A stretch of DNA of 64,000 nucleotides from Thiopseudomonas sp. (GCA_018384595.1 JAHAYO010000018.1:1-64000); one strand, 5' to 3'. Shown: positions 16,905 through 26,501, counted from the stretch's first letter. Program-made: numbers and translations. The notes: generated from the letters alone by a model not told the origin.

Positions 16905-17705
16905 ATGCTGCTGCGTTTTGGCAAGCTGCACTGTCTGGGTGACGACCTGATGCTGGTTGAGCGGCTTGGCCAGCAGGTGCACGTGGATGGTGCGCGTATC
17001 CAGCAATGGGCACGGCGTACTCAGGGCGTGGGTTTCAAGCGCTTGGTGCTGGTGGATGCGCCCAGCTTGCCAGAGGCAGATTTTGACTGCCGCAGTTTTG
17101 ACCGCAACGGGGGCGAGCTGGGCAGCAGCTTTGCCGACCTGTGCGCCGCTGCCCGCTGGCTGCACGACCGCCAACTCACCAACCAGCCAGCACTGACCTT
17201 CAATACCCGTAATGCCTTGGTGCCGCTGCATTTGCGCAGTGATGGCTGGATTGCCGCCAGCTATGCGGTGGGTCGTCTGCCGGCAGCCGACAGCCTGCCC
17301 AGCGAGTTGTTGCAGTTTTTGCAACAGCTCGCTGCCCGCCATAGCCTACAGCTGCATTGGCAGCTGTGTGGTCGCCAATTACAGCTGTGGGCTGATCGTG
17401 CGCCGCCGTTGCGATTGCAGCGTTTGTTGCAACCGGTGGCACGCACGCTGCGCGGCTGGCAGCTGCTGTGGCTGCATGTGCGCGATGAGCAGGTGCGGGT
17501 GCAGGGTTGGCAGGTGGAGGCCGAAGCCGGCAGCCATGATCCGGTGTGTTTGATTGCCGGCATGGTACGTCAGCACCTGCACGCTCCGGCGGTGCGGGTG
17601 GAATGGCAGCAGGATTGCTTGCTGCTCGAACACGGTCTGCAGCACGACAGCCTACAACTCTTTGCCCGCGCCACCTTGGCCTTTGAAGGACAGATACAGC
17701 TATGA
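16905..17705 (+). CDS. DapF-like protein lacking the catalytic cysteines (probable pseudoenzyme)
   Basis: A 266-residue protein in the position of dapF (diaminopimelate epimerase). The start LLRFGKLHCLGDDLMLVE and the segment TQGVGFKRLVLVDAPSLPEADFD (split: TQGVGFKRLV, LVDAPSLPEADF) are clearly DapF. The active site is not: the CGNGARC segment is replaced without gaps by a stretch with S75 at the catalytic position, and the second ACGTGAC motif by AGSHDPVC with Ser or Asp at the catalytic place. The usual Asn of GLGND is D13, the GFDQ segment is GFKR, and IFNADG reads SFDRNG. MGNPH is absent. Length is near normal and the frame intact, so the protein is probably made, but it is unlikely to epimerise diaminopimelate. 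Confidence 0.85.
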   Translation: MLLRFGKLHCLGDDLMLVERLGQQVHVDGARIQQWARRTQGVGFKRLVLVDAPSLPEADFDCRSFDRNGGELGSSFADLCAAARWLHDRQLTNQPALTFNTRNALVPLHLRSDGWIAASYAVGRLPAADSLPSELLQFLQQLAARHSLQLHWQLCGRQLQLWADRAPPLRLQRLLQPVARTLRGWQLLWLHVRDEQVRVQGWQVEAEAGSHDPVCLIAGMVRQHLHAPAVRVEWQQDCLLLEHGLQHDSLQLFARATLAFEGQIQL

Positions 17706-18394
17706 GTGAAGACATCAAAATTCTGGATGATGCGCTGGTGGCCGACTACCTGCGCCGTCACCCAGATTTTTTTGTGCAGCAGACCGAGGTGCTGGCCGAG
17801 CTGCGTATTCCCCATGCCAGCGGTAGCACTGTTTCGCTGGTCGAGCGCCAGATGAGCCTGCTGCGCGAGCGCAGTAACGCGCTGCAACAGCGTATGCAGC
17901 GGCTGGTTGAGGTGGCGCGTGACAACGACCGCCTGTTTGAACTGACCCGCCAGTTGACGCTGGACCTACTGGCGGCCAACAGCCTAGAAAGCCTAGTAGC
18001 CACGCTGGATGATGGCCTGCGCGAGCGCTTTCGGGTTCCTGTCTGCGGCCTGCTGCTGGTGTCTGATTACCAGCTGGATGTGGTGCGCAGCGTACCGCTG
18101 GCGCGGGTGCGCCAGCAGATGCCGCTGTTGATGCACGAGCAGATGGTGTGTGGCGCGCTGCGTCCGCGTGAGCTGGAGTTTTTATTTGGTGCGGCGGCGG
18201 GCGAGGTGCGTTCTGCTGCCGTGGCCGGCTTTGGTGATCCGCTGTTGCAGGGTGTACTGGCGCTGGGCAGCCCAGATCCGCAGCGTTACAGCCATAGCGT
18301 GGGCACCCTGTTTCTCGACTTTGTGGCTCAGGTACTGGCCCGTATCCTGCCGCCGCTGCTGCAGGCCCATTGCCGTGGCAGTGACCAGCCCTGA
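17702..18394 (+). CDS. DUF484 family protein (GAF-like)
   Basis: A 230-residue cytoplasmic protein of the DUF484 family, which almost always lies between dapF and xerC. The N-terminal motif [18 protein letters not shown], the following coiled-coil segment (about 45-85) and a GAF-like C-terminal half are visible. Its function is unknown. It overlaps the dapF-like stop by four bases and xerC by one, so the three genes are co-translated. Confidence 0.92.
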   Translation: MSEDIKILDDALVADYLRRHPDFFVQQTEVLAELRIPHASGSTVSLVERQMSLLRERSNALQQRMQRLVEVARDNDRLFELTRQLTLDLLAANSLESLVATLDDGLRERFRVPVCGLLLVSDYQLDVVRSVPLARVRQQMPLLMHEQMVCGALRPRELEFLFGAAAGEVRSAAVAGFGDPLLQGVLALGSPDPQRYSHSVGTLFLDFVAQVLARILPPLLQAHCRGSDQP

Positions 18395-19287
18395 TGCACG
18401 CGCAACTGGATGCTTGGCAGCTGGAGCGGCGCGCAGGACGTCAGCTGTCTGCGCACAGTTTGGAGGCCGCTCAGCGTGATCTGGAGCAGGTGATGAGTTT
18501 TTGTGCTGAGCACGGCATCACCCGTTGGGATGCTCTGCAAGCGGCTGATGTGCGCCAGTGGTTGGCCAGCTTGCGCCGCCAGCACTATGCCGCTGCCAGC
18601 ATTGCGCGCATGCTGTCCTCGCTGCGTACCTTCTTTAGTTATCTGCAACGCCAAGGGGTGGTGATCAACAATCCAGCCCTAGGCATTCGCGCGCCCAAAG
18701 GCGAAAAACGTCTGCCTCGTACACTGGACGTGGATCGCGCTGGGCAATTGCTTGATCAGCTGCCTGCTGACAGCCTGATTGAACAGCGCGATCGCGCCAT
18801 GCTGGAGCTGTTTTATTCCTCTGGGCTGCGCCTGTCTGAGCTGACCGGGTTGGACCTGCCCGATTTGGACTTGGCTGCCGGTCAGGTACGGGTGCTGGGC
18901 AAGGGCGGTAAGCAGCGTGACCTGCCGGTAGGCCGTCAGGCCCGCGCTGCCCTGCAGGACTGGCTGGCGGTGCGCGCTCAGCTGGCTAAAGACCCGCAGG
19001 CGCTGTTTGTCGGCGAGCGCGGTGCGCGCATTCATCCGTCGGTGGTGCGCCAGCGCCTGAAGCAAGCCGGCCAGCAAATGCTGGGCCAGCACCTGCATCC
19101 GCACATGCTGCGCCACTCGTTTGCCAGTCATATGCTGGAGTCGTCGCAAGACCTGCGCGCCGTGCAAGAGCTGCTGGGCCACGTCAATATCAGCACCACC
19201 CAAATCTATACCCATCTCGACTTTCAGCATCTGGCGCAGGTGTACGACCAAGCCCATCCACGCGCGCGCCGCAAAACCGACGCCTAA
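18394..19287 (+). CDS. xerC: Tyrosine recombinase XerC
   Basis: Resolves chromosome dimers at dif with XerD. 297 residues: an N-terminal SAM-like core-binding domain (1-105) and a catalytic domain. All catalytic residues are visible: Arg in [13 protein letters not shown], Lys in [25 protein letters not shown], the LGH pair, and the nucleophile Y272 in [11 protein letters not shown]. Its fixed housekeeping position after DUF484 separates it from mobile-element integrases. Confidence 0.96.
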   Translation: MHAQLDAWQLERRAGRQLSAHSLEAAQRDLEQVMSFCAEHGITRWDALQAADVRQWLASLRRQHYAAASIARMLSSLRTFFSYLQRQGVVINNPALGIRAPKGEKRLPRTLDVDRAGQLLDQLPADSLIEQRDRAMLELFYSSGLRLSELTGLDLPDLDLAAGQVRVLGKGGKQRDLPVGRQARAALQDWLAVRAQLAKDPQALFVGERGARIHPSVVRQRLKQAGQQMLGQHLHPHMLRHSFASHMLESSQDLRAVQELLGHVNISTTQIYTHLDFQHLAQVYDQAHPRARRKTDA

Positions 19288-19363
19288 GCGTCAGGCACTG
19301 TGCTGGGCGCTGCGTGGCGGCAGCGGGCAAGGGGATGGATTACGGCGCAGAAATGGGCTTTTG

Positions 19364-19393
19364 TTGGTCAGCAGGCGACTAAAACAGTACAAT
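19364..19393 (+). promoter_or_regulatory. Probable sigma-70 promoter of ribA
   Basis: TTGGTC at 19364-19369 and TACAAT at 19388-19393 with an 18-bp spacer, 35 bases before the GTG start. Both hexamers are close to consensus. Confidence 0.55.
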
Positions 19394-19427
19394 CGCGCGC
19401 TTGAATTGCTGATGCCAGGAGTTTCCA

Positions 19428-20042
19428 GTGGCTGTTGTTTTTGTTGCGGCATCCAGACTGCCCACCCCCTTTGCCGTATTCACCATGCACGGTTTTCTTG
19501 ACCAAGAAACGGGCAAAGAGCACGTTGCGCTGACGCTGGGCGAGATTGATGATGGCCAGCCAGTGCTAGGCCGTCTGCACTCCGAATGCCTGACCGGTGA
19601 CGCCCTGTTTAGCCAGCGCTGCGACTGCGGTGCCCAGCTAGAGGCTGCTTTGCGCGCCATTGCTGAAGAGGGACGTGGCGTGCTGCTGTATCTGCGCCAG
19701 GAAGGTCGCGGTATCGGCCTGCTCAACAAAATTCGTGCTTATCAGCTGCAAGACGGTGGCGCGGATACGGTGGAAGCCAACGAGCAGCTGGGCTTTGCCG
19801 CTGACCTGCGTGATTACTCCATTTGTAAGCCGATGCTGGATCATCTGGGGGTGCATTCGCTGCGCCTGATGACCAACAACCCGCGCAAGGTCAGTGCGGT
19901 CAAGGGCTTTGGCGTGGCGATCAGCGAGCGCAAGCCGCTGCAGGTGGGACAAAACCCCTATAACCAGCTTTACCTGGCCACTAAGGCCGATAAGCTGGGT
20001 CATCTGCTGGGCCGTGAGCATCAGGACGAGCACCACGACTAA
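19428..20042 (+). CDS. ribA: GTP cyclohydrolase II
   Basis: First committed step of riboflavin synthesis. 204 residues. The zinc-binding cysteines are in [18 protein letters not shown], and the catalytic loop [18 protein letters not shown] and TNNPRKV are intact. The GTG start is supported by AGGAG six bases upstream. It is the free-standing GCHII form, not fused to DHBP synthase. The two following genes continue on the same strand. Confidence 0.97.
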   Translation: MAVVFVAASRLPTPFAVFTMHGFLDQETGKEHVALTLGEIDDGQPVLGRLHSECLTGDALFSQRCDCGAQLEAALRAIAEEGRGVLLYLRQEGRGIGLLNKIRAYQLQDGGADTVEANEQLGFAADLRDYSICKPMLDHLGVHSLRLMTNNPRKVSAVKGFGVAISERKPLQVGQNPYNQLYLATKADKLGHLLGREHQDEHHD

Positions 20043-20044
20043 CC

Positions 20045-20470
20045 ATGGATAGCCGTTCTTTGCGTTTGCATTCAGCCCTGCAATGGTGGTTGGCGCTGCT
20101 GGTGCTGGTGGTGGTGTTGAAGGCACCGCTGCCCTTTGCGCCACTTGAGCTGTTGCAGCATTCGGTGGCCGGCTTGGTGTTTTTTATTGCCGGTTTGCTC
20201 AGCGTCTTTTTCAGCCGCGCCCCTTTTAATACCTTCAAGACGATTCTGGTCGAATTTTCGGTGGCCGTGCCGCAGCGCCTGCCCAAGCTATGGGCGACCT
20301 ATTTTCAGGTGCGCCGCCGCGCACTGCTGATGGCGCTGTTGCCGGCTGCAGCAGCGCTGGTGGGACGCGTGCTGGGGCTGGAACAGACGCCAGTCTTGTT
20401 GCTGTGCATGACCAGCCTGTTGCTGCTCTGGTTGTATCGCACGCCGGTACAGCTGTGGGCCAAGCTGTGA
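20045..20470 (+). CDS. Small membrane protein of unknown function
   Basis: A 141-residue protein with about four hydrophobic helices (around 14-35, 42-62, 95-113 and 118-136) separated by the basic segment VPQRLPKLWATYFQVRRRA. I recognise no family motif. Pseudomonads carry a similar hypothetical gene directly after ribA. It begins two bases after the ribA stop and overlaps the BtuF-like gene, so the three form one transcription unit. Confidence 0.8.
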   Translation: MDSRSLRLHSALQWWLALLVLVVVLKAPLPFAPLELLQHSVAGLVFFIAGLLSVFFSRAPFNTFKTILVEFSVAVPQRLPKLWATYFQVRRRALLMALLPAAAALVGRVLGLEQTPVLLLCMTSLLLLWLYRTPVQLWAKL

Positions 20471-21255
20471 GTGTGCGGTGCTGGCTCGTACTGTGGCTGG
20501 CATGGAGCCTGCCGGGACTGGCAGCCGAGCGGGTGATCAGCTTGGCACCCTCGCTGACTGAAATGATGCTGGATCTGGATGCCGCTCACCTCTTGGTGGG
20601 CCGATTGCAGGGCGGCCCAGAGCACGTGCAGCTGCCCGAGGTTCCTGAACTGGGTACGGCGGGGCAGCTGGATTTGGAGCAGGTTCTGTTGCTGCAGCCG
20701 GACTTAGTGCTGTATTGGCCGGGTAGCATTGGCCCGCGCACTTTGCGTCAGCTAGAGCAGAGCGGTATCGAGGTGTTTCACGCCAGTGCGCAAACCATGC
20801 AGGCGCTGGCGCAACAATATGCGGTGTTGGGCGCACAGCTGGGACTGGAGCAAAGCGGTGCGCGGATTGCGGACGCTATGCGTCAGCGTCTGGTGCAGCT
20901 CGAACAGCAGTATGCCGACCAGCCCCTAGTGCCGCTGTTTTATCAGCTGTGGGACAAACCCATGTATACGCTGGGCGGCCAGCAGATTGTCAGTGATGCG
21001 CTGCGTTATTGCGGTGCGCGCAATATTTTTGCCGATCTGCCCTTGCCCGCCCCGCAGGTGGATATTGAAAAGGTCATGGCCCGCCAGCCGCAACTGTTGC
21101 TGGTGGGGCGCGCTGAGCTGGCCGACAGTTGGCCGGCGGCGATACGCCCGCCAGTACGGGTGGTGCCCGATGAGGGGCTGGTGCGCCCCAGCCTGCAGAT
21201 GCTGGATGCGCTGGAGCAGCTGTGTGCCGTGATTGATGAAGTACGGAGTAACTGA
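20467..21255 (+). CDS. BtuF-like periplasmic binding protein
   Basis: A 262-residue protein of the class III solute-binding family. Signal peptide: VRCWLVLWLAWSLPGLAAE. The mature start RVISLAPSLTEMMLDLD is the hallmark of BtuF/FhuD-type proteins for cobalamin or siderophores. LDLEQVLLLQPDLVLYWPGS marks the first lobe. The start is the GTG at 20467, overlapping the upstream stop; an ATG further back would give an unlikely N-terminus. No cobalamin ABC permease lies nearby, so the ligand is inferred only. Confidence 0.83.
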   Translation: MSVRCWLVLWLAWSLPGLAAERVISLAPSLTEMMLDLDAAHLLVGRLQGGPEHVQLPEVPELGTAGQLDLEQVLLLQPDLVLYWPGSIGPRTLRQLEQSGIEVFHASAQTMQALAQQYAVLGAQLGLEQSGARIADAMRQRLVQLEQQYADQPLVPLFYQLWDKPMYTLGGQQIVSDALRYCGARNIFADLPLPAPQVDIEKVMARQPQLLLVGRAELADSWPAAIRPPVRVVPDEGLVRPSLQMLDALEQLCAVIDEVRSN

Positions 21256-21258
21256 TTG

Positions 21259-22443
21259 ATGAGTTTTAACTTTAGCGCGCGCAGCCGAGCGATTGAGCCG
21301 TTTCATGTCATGGCGTTGCTGCAGCAGGCCAACGCGCTGCAGGCGGCGGGTCACGATGTGATCCATCTGGAGATTGGCGAGCCGGACTTTACCACGGCCG
21401 AACCCATCATGCAGGCGGCACGTCAGGCGCTGGATGCCGGCGCTACGGGCTATACCCCAGCGTTGGGCCTGCCGCAGTTGCGCGAGGCGATTGCCGGTTT
21501 TTACCAGCTGCGGTATGGCGTGACTATCAGCCCGCAGCGGGTGGTGGTGACGCCGGGTGGCTCAGGCGCTTTGTTGCTGGCCAGCGCGCTGTTGGTTGAT
21601 CCTGGCAAACACTGGCTGCTGGCCGACCCCGGTTACCCTTGCAACCGCCATTTTTTGCGGGTGGTGGAGGGCGGTGCCCAGTTGGTGCCGGTGGGCCCCG
21701 AACAGAACTATCAGCTGACCGCCGATCTGGTGCAGCGCTATTGGGATGCCGATTGCGTGGGCGCACTGGTGGCCTCGCCGGCCAATCCGACCGGCACCGT
21801 GCTCAGCCGTGATGAGCTGGGCAGTCTGAGCCAAGCGGTGCGCGAGCAGCGCGGCACGCTGCTGGTGGACGAGATCTACCACGGCCTGACCTACGGCCTG
21901 GATGCGCCTAGCGTGTTGGAGGTGGATGAACGCGCCTTTGTGCTCAACAGTTTTTCTAAATACTTTGGCATGACCGGCTGGCGGCTGGGTTGGCTGGTGG
22001 CACCCGAGGTGGCAATTCCTGAGTTGGAAAAGCTGGCGCAAAACCTTTATATCAGTGCGCCCACCCTCGCGCAGCATGCGGCGCTGGCCTGCTTTACGCC
22101 GCAGGCACAGGCCATTTTCGAGCAACGCCGTCACGAATTTGCTGCCCGTCGCGATTACCTGTTGCCGGCCCTGCGTGAGTTGGGTTTGCGTATCGAAGTG
22201 GAGCCGCAGGGTGCGTTTTACCTGTATGCCGACATTTCCGCCCTGGGCGGGGATTCTTACGAATTTTGCCGTTACTTCCTGGAAACACAGCATGTTGCCT
22301 TCACGCCGGGCGTGGATTTTGGTCGCCACCGCGCCGGCGAACATGTGCGTTTTGCCTATACGCAGCCAGTACCCCGCCTGCAACAGGCGGTGGCGCGTAT
22401 CGCAGCGGGCTTGACCGAGTGGAAGGCCCGTCATGCAGTTTGA
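21259..22443 (+). CDS. PLP-dependent class I/II aminotransferase
   Basis: A 394-residue fold-type I aminotransferase. [14 protein letters not shown], the [10 protein letters not shown] loop, [11 protein letters not shown], and the PLP lysine in [17 protein letters not shown] are all intact; the C-terminal substrate arginine is in HVRFAYTQP. The substrate cannot be told by sequence alone; aromatic or branched amino acids are possible. The start is ATG 21259. It overlaps sfsA by 11 bases. Confidence 0.93.
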   Translation: MSFNFSARSRAIEPFHVMALLQQANALQAAGHDVIHLEIGEPDFTTAEPIMQAARQALDAGATGYTPALGLPQLREAIAGFYQLRYGVTISPQRVVVTPGGSGALLLASALLVDPGKHWLLADPGYPCNRHFLRVVEGGAQLVPVGPEQNYQLTADLVQRYWDADCVGALVASPANPTGTVLSRDELGSLSQAVREQRGTLLVDEIYHGLTYGLDAPSVLEVDERAFVLNSFSKYFGMTGWRLGWLVAPEVAIPELEKLAQNLYISAPTLAQHAALACFTPQAQAIFEQRRHEFAARRDYLLPALRELGLRIEVEPQGAFYLYADISALGGDSYEFCRYFLETQHVAFTPGVDFGRHRAGEHVRFAYTQPVPRLQQAVARIAAGLTEWKARHAV

Positions 22444-23143
22444 CGGGGTGCTGGAGCAGGGGCGCTTGCTTAAGCGTTACAAACGTTTTTTTGCCGATAT
22501 TGAATGCGCCGACGCCAGCGTGCTGACCGCGCACTGCCCCAATACCGGCTCTATGCTTAATTGCCTGCAGGTGGGCGCGCCGGCTTGGTTTGTGCGTAAT
22601 GACGACCCCAAGCGCAAGCTCAAGGCCACGTTGGAAATCCTGCAAACGCCCCATGGCCGCCTGGCCTGCGTTAATACCGGCCGCGCCAACGCGCTGGTGG
22701 AAGAAGCCTTACATAAGGGTGTGATTAGCGAGCTGGCGGGGTTTGACCGTCTGCACCGCGAAGTGCGCTATGGCGAGGAAAACAGCCGCGCTGACTTTTG
22801 TCTGGACTATGGCGCAGAACAGGTTTTTGTCGAGGTAAAAAGCGTCACGCTGGGCTTCGCCGACTCGTCTGTGGCGGCCTTTCCCGATGCCGTCACCGAG
22901 CGTGGCAGCAAGCATCTGCGCGAGCTGGCGCGGTTAGCGCAGGCCGGACAGCGTAGCGTGTTGGTGTATTGCGTGAACCTAAGTGGGATATCAGCGGTGC
23001 GTGTCGCGGCTGAGATTGATCCGGCCTATGCGGCAGCCTTGGAAGCGGCCAAAACAGCAGGCGTCGAGGTGCTGGCCTACGGGGTGGATATTTTCCCCGA
23101 TGCGGGGCGTATAGCGGTGGCACGCAAATTGGCGCTGGTTTGA
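22433..23143 (+). CDS. sfsA: SfsA family protein (sugar fermentation stimulation protein homologue)
   Basis: A 236-residue protein. [35 protein letters not shown] and [11 protein letters not shown] show the SfsA family, which has an N-terminal OB-fold and a nuclease-like C-terminal domain (D-ExK-type residues in DFCLDY and VEVKS). E. coli SfsA binds DNA and was named from effects on maltose metabolism; its real role is unsettled. Last gene of the ribA-sfsA run. Confidence 0.94.
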   Translation: MQFDGVLEQGRLLKRYKRFFADIECADASVLTAHCPNTGSMLNCLQVGAPAWFVRNDDPKRKLKATLEILQTPHGRLACVNTGRANALVEEALHKGVISELAGFDRLHREVRYGEENSRADFCLDYGAEQVFVEVKSVTLGFADSSVAAFPDAVTERGSKHLRELARLAQAGQRSVLVYCVNLSGISAVRVAAEIDPAYAAALEAAKTAGVEVLAYGVDIFPDAGRIAVARKLALV

Positions 23144-23200
23144 TTTTTGTGCGCGGCAGGCGTTTTAGTGGGCTTATGACCTGTCGCTGTTGACGAAACT

Positions 23201-23276
23201 AGCCCAGCTACGCTGGGCCAATTCCTTCCACCCGCACAGGGCGTGCTGCGGGTTGGGCAGGGCCGGAGTCCGGCCC
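23201..23276. repeat. Three consecutive hairpins between sfsA and gatB
   Basis: Stem 1: GCCCAGC-TAC-GCTGGGC (23202-23218). Stem 2: CCCGCA...TGCGGG (23231-23252). Stem 3: GGGCCGG-AGT-CCGGCCC (23260-23276). All are GC-rich with no T-run on either strand. The region separates convergent genes and may act as a rho-assisted terminator or be an intergenic repeat element. Only one copy is in the window. Confidence 0.6.
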
Positions 23277-23302
23277 ACCACACACCGCAGTGCAAAACAT
23301 CA

Positions 23303-24748
23303 TCAACCTTCCAGCTTTTGTTTCAGCAGCTGGTTGACCTGTTGCGGATTGGCCTTGCCCTTAGACACCTTCATCGCCTGGCCGACAAAGAAGCCGAACA
23401 TTTTTTTGCGGCGGTTGTCATCGGCGCTGCGGTACTCCTCAACTTCCGTGGCATGGGCCGCCAGCATCACGTCAAGAATGGACTCGATAGCGCCACTGTC
23501 GGTGACTTGCTTCAGGCCGCGCTGGTCGATGATGTCATCGGCGCTGCCTTCGCCATTGGCGATGGCTTCAAATACCGTTTTGGCAATGTTGCCGCTGATG
23601 GTGTTGTCTTTGATGCGTACCAGCAGCTCGCCCAGTTGCTGCGCGCTAACCGGTGACTGTTCGATATCCAGGTTGTCCTTGTTGAGCAGACTGGACAGCT
23701 CGCCCATCACCCAGTTGGCGGCCAGTTTGGCATCGCCGCAGACCTGTTGCGCCTGTTCGTAATAATCGGCCATGGCGCGGCTGGCGGTCAGTACGCTGGC
23801 GTCATAGGCAGACAGGCCAAATTCGCTCTGGAAGCGTTGACGCTTTTGCGTGGGCAGCTCCGGCAGGGTCTGGCGCAGCTGCTCCAGATAGTCACGCTCA
23901 ATCACCACCGGCAGCAAGTCTGGGCAGGGGAAGTAGCGGTAGTCGGTGGCTTCTTCCTTGTCGCGCATGGCGCGGGTTTCGTCTTTGGCCGGATCGTACA
24001 GGCGGGTTTGCTGCACCACCTTGCCGCCGTCTTCGATCAGCTCGATCTGGCGCTGGATTTCCGTGTTGATGGCGCGTTCGATAAAGCGGAACGAGTTGAC
24101 GTTTTTGATTTCGGTACGGGTGCCGAACTCTTTTTGCCCGACTGGGCGCACCGAGACGTTACAGTCACAGCGGAACGAGCCTTCGGCCATGTTGCCGTCG
24201 CAGACGCCCAGGTACTGCACCAGACTGTGAATGGCGCGGGCATAGGCTACCGCCTCTTTGGCGTTGCTGATTTCCGGCTCGGAAACGATTTCCAGTAGGG
24301 TGGTGCCGGCACGGTTGAGGTCGATCCCGCTCATACCGCTGAAATCTTCGTGCAGGCTTTTGCCGGCATCCTGCTCCAGGTGGGCGCGGGTGATGCCGAT
24401 GCGCTTGCTGCTGCCGTCTTCCAAGGTGATGTCCATGTGGCCCTTGCCGACAATCGGCAAGTCCATCTGGCTGGTCTGGTAGCCGCTGGGCAGGTCCGGG
24501 TAGAAGTAGTTTTTGCGGTCAAAGCGGTTGATTTCGCCGATCTCGGCATCCACCGCCAGACCGAACAGACAAGCCATGCGCACGGCTTCTTCGTTCAGCA
24601 CCGGCAGGGTGCCGGGCATGGCCAGATCACCGGCGCTGGCCTGAGTGTTGGGCTCGGCGCCAAACTCGGTGCTGCTGCCAGAGAAAATTTTGGTTTTGGT
24701 GGCGAGCTGGGCATGGATTTCCAGCCCGATTACGGTTTCCCATTGCAT
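23303..24748 (-). CDS. gatB: Asp/Glu-tRNA amidotransferase subunit GatB
   Basis: Kinase and transamidase subunit of GatCAB; it activates the misacylated Asp-tRNA(Asn) or Glu-tRNA(Gln) with ATP and adds ammonia. 481 residues, normal. [59 protein letters not shown], and the C-terminal tail domain ending in [20 protein letters not shown] are all typical. No active-site loss is apparent, in contrast to GatA next to it. It is the last gene of the gatC-gatA-gatB minus-strand operon. Confidence 0.97.
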   Translation of the reverse strand: MQWETVIGLEIHAQLATKTKIFSGSSTEFGAEPNTQASAGDLAMPGTLPVLNEEAVRMACLFGLAVDAEIGEINRFDRKNYFYPDLPSGYQTSQMDLPIVGKGHMDITLEDGSSKRIGITRAHLEQDAGKSLHEDFSGMSGIDLNRAGTTLLEIVSEPEISNAKEAVAYARAIHSLVQYLGVCDGNMAEGSFRCDCNVSVRPVGQKEFGTRTEIKNVNSFRFIERAINTEIQRQIELIEDGGKVVQQTRLYDPAKDETRAMRDKEEATDYRYFPCPDLLPVVIERDYLEQLRQTLPELPTQKRQRFQSEFGLSAYDASVLTASRAMADYYEQAQQVCGDAKLAANWVMGELSSLLNKDNLDIEQSPVSAQQLGELLVRIKDNTISGNIAKTVFEAIANGEGSADDIIDQRGLKQVTDSGAIESILDVMLAAHATEVEEYRSADDNRRKKMFGFFVGQAMKVSKGKANPQQVNQLLKQKLEG

Positions 24749-24760
24749 GTCGGGGGCTCC

Positions 24761-26206
24761 TTAGAATCCGGCGGGACGGCGCAGATGCCAGTCGGTGGCT
24801 TGTTGATACTGGTGGGCGGCGTTGAGCAGGCGGGCTTCGGCAAACCAGGGTGCCAGTAGCTGCACGCCGACCGGAAGATCGTCAACCAGGCCGCAGGGCA
24901 AGCTCAGCGCCGGCAGACCGGCCAGACTGGCCAGTAGACAGTAGCGCTGAGCGTTTAGGTCTTGCGCGGTGCTTGATTCGCCAATCAGCGGAGCAGCGCC
25001 GGCAGCGACCGGAGCCAGCAACAGATCAACCTCGCTAAAGGTGGTTTGCAGGCCGTTTTTAATCAAACGACGTACCTTTTGTGCATGCACGTAGTAGTCG
25101 TTGTACTGGGCCGCCGACAGGTAGTGCGCACCTAACAGTAGGCGGCGCTTGACCTCGTCGCCAAAACCTTCGCTGCGGCTGCGCTGATACAGGTCGGACA
25201 GGTCTTTGGGGTCGGCACAGCGATGGCCAAAACGCACACCGTCATAGCGCGACAGGTTGGTGGAGGCTTCGCCGCTGCTGATGATCAGGGCGCAGGCTTG
25301 TGCTTGGTCTAGCTGGGGCAGTTGGATATCAACCAGACTGGCACCCAGTGCCTGCAGTTGCTCGGCGGCGGCCAGAATGGCAGCACCGTGCTGGCTGTCC
25401 AGTTGGGCGTCAAACAGCTCGCGCAGGATGCCGATTTTCAGCCCGCTTAGAGGCTGGACAAGGCTGGCGCTGTAGTCGTCAACCGGCTGGTCGGCGCAGG
25501 TGGAGTCGTGCGTGTCGAGTCCGGCGCTGGCCTGTAGCAGCAGAGCGACGTCTTCGGCGCTGCGGGTAATAAAGCTGGCTTGGTCAAAGCTGGACGCGTG
25601 GGCGGTGATGCCGCGGCGAGAAATACGGCCATAGGTGGGGCGCAGCGCAGTCAGGCCCAGATAGGCGGCGGGCAGGCGGGCATCACCCAAGGTGTCGCAG
25701 GCGGTGCTGGCGGCGGCCAGGCCAGCGGCCACGGCCACGGTACTGCCGGCCGCTGCGCCGCCTGATACCCGCTGTGAGTCCCAAGGGTTGGTCACAGCGC
25801 CGTAAAAACTGTTCTGGCCATTGCTGCCCATACCGAATTCGTCCATGTTCAGCTTGCCCAGCGAGAGGGCACCGGCCTGTTGCAGGCGTTCCAGCAGGTG
25901 CGCGCTGTAGGGAGCAATAAAGTTATCAAGCATTTTGGAGCCAGCGCTGGTACGCACGCCTTCGCTGCAGAAACTGTCTTGGTGCGCCAGTGGCAGGCCG
26001 GTCAGGCCGCTGGCGTTACCGCTGTTGCGTTGCTGGTCGGCGGCGTCGGCCTGAGCCAGTGCCTGTTCAGCGGTGGTGGTAATAAAGCTGTTAAGCGCGC
26101 CATCGTGTTGCTGAATGCGCGCTAAATAGTGTTGGGTAAGCTCGCGGGCGGAGAAGGCTTTTTTCGCCAGCGCGTTGGCCTGCTGGGCCAGGGTCATTTG
26201 ATGCAT
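24761..26206 (-). CDS. gatA: GatA homologue with the amidase triad replaced (probable pseudo-amidase)
   Basis: A 481-residue GatA by length and overall sequence (KLNMDEFGMGSNGQNSFYG, LPVGVQLLAPWFAEARLLN). The start at 26206 follows AAGGATCT. GatA normally frees ammonia from glutamine with a Lys/cis-Ser/Ser triad. All three are gone: the HKD lysine is Q76 (LPLAHQDSF), GGSSGGS reads GGAAAGS with A151, and the nucleophile motif DTGGSIRQP reads DTLGDARLP with D175. Relative to S. aureus GatA K79, S154 and S178 (remembered), each is exactly three residues earlier, so the alignment is unambiguous. The frame is intact. It likely keeps a structural role but cannot hydrolyse glutamine. Confidence 0.93.
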   Translation of the reverse strand: MHQMTLAQQANALAKKAFSARELTQHYLARIQQHDGALNSFITTTAEQALAQADAADQQRNSGNASGLTGLPLAHQDSFCSEGVRTSAGSKMLDNFIAPYSAHLLERLQQAGALSLGKLNMDEFGMGSNGQNSFYGAVTNPWDSQRVSGGAAAGSTVAVAAGLAAASTACDTLGDARLPAAYLGLTALRPTYGRISRRGITAHASSFDQASFITRSAEDVALLLQASAGLDTHDSTCADQPVDDYSASLVQPLSGLKIGILRELFDAQLDSQHGAAILAAAEQLQALGASLVDIQLPQLDQAQACALIISSGEASTNLSRYDGVRFGHRCADPKDLSDLYQRSRSEGFGDEVKRRLLLGAHYLSAAQYNDYYVHAQKVRRLIKNGLQTTFSEVDLLLAPVAAGAAPLIGESSTAQDLNAQRYCLLASLAGLPALSLPCGLVDDLPVGVQLLAPWFAEARLLNAAHQYQQATDWHLRRPAGF

Positions 26207-26219
26207 GGTTGCAGATCCT

Positions 26220-26501
26220 TCAGTCAAGCACTTTGGGCACAAGGTAGAGGCCGTCCTGCACGGCTGGAGCCAGCTGCTGGTAACGGTCGCGCTGATCGGT
26301 TTCACTGACGTGGTCGGCGCGCAAACGCTGAGTCAGATCGAGCGGGCTGATCAGCGGTGTTGTGTTGGCTGTATCAGTCTGGCGGATGCCGGCAGCCAGC
26401 AGGATGGCCTGATCCAGCGAAGCGGACAGGGCTGGCAGGGCAGCGGGTTCGAGCATGGTCAGGCGGGCGAGACTGTTCAGGTCGTCGGGCGTGAGGGCCA
26501 T
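26220..26501 (-). CDS. gatC: Asp/Glu-tRNA amidotransferase subunit GatC
   Basis: A 93-residue subunit that wraps GatA and GatB together. The start MALTPDDLNSLARLTMLE and the end APAVQDGLYLVPKVLD match GatC; TPLISPLDLTQRLRADHV is the belt segment. The annotated frame could extend to 26642, but only the ATG at 26501 fits the family. The middle is somewhat divergent from Pseudomonas GatC as I remember it. Confidence 0.92.
   Translation of the reverse strand: MALTPDDLNSLARLTMLEPAALPALSASLDQAILLAAGIRQTDTANTTPLISPLDLTQRLRADHVSETDQRDRYQQLAPAVQDGLYLVPKVLD

Noticed and set aside
21562-22434. 290-codon minus-strand open frame
   Set aside because: Antisense shadow of the aminotransferase gene at 21259.
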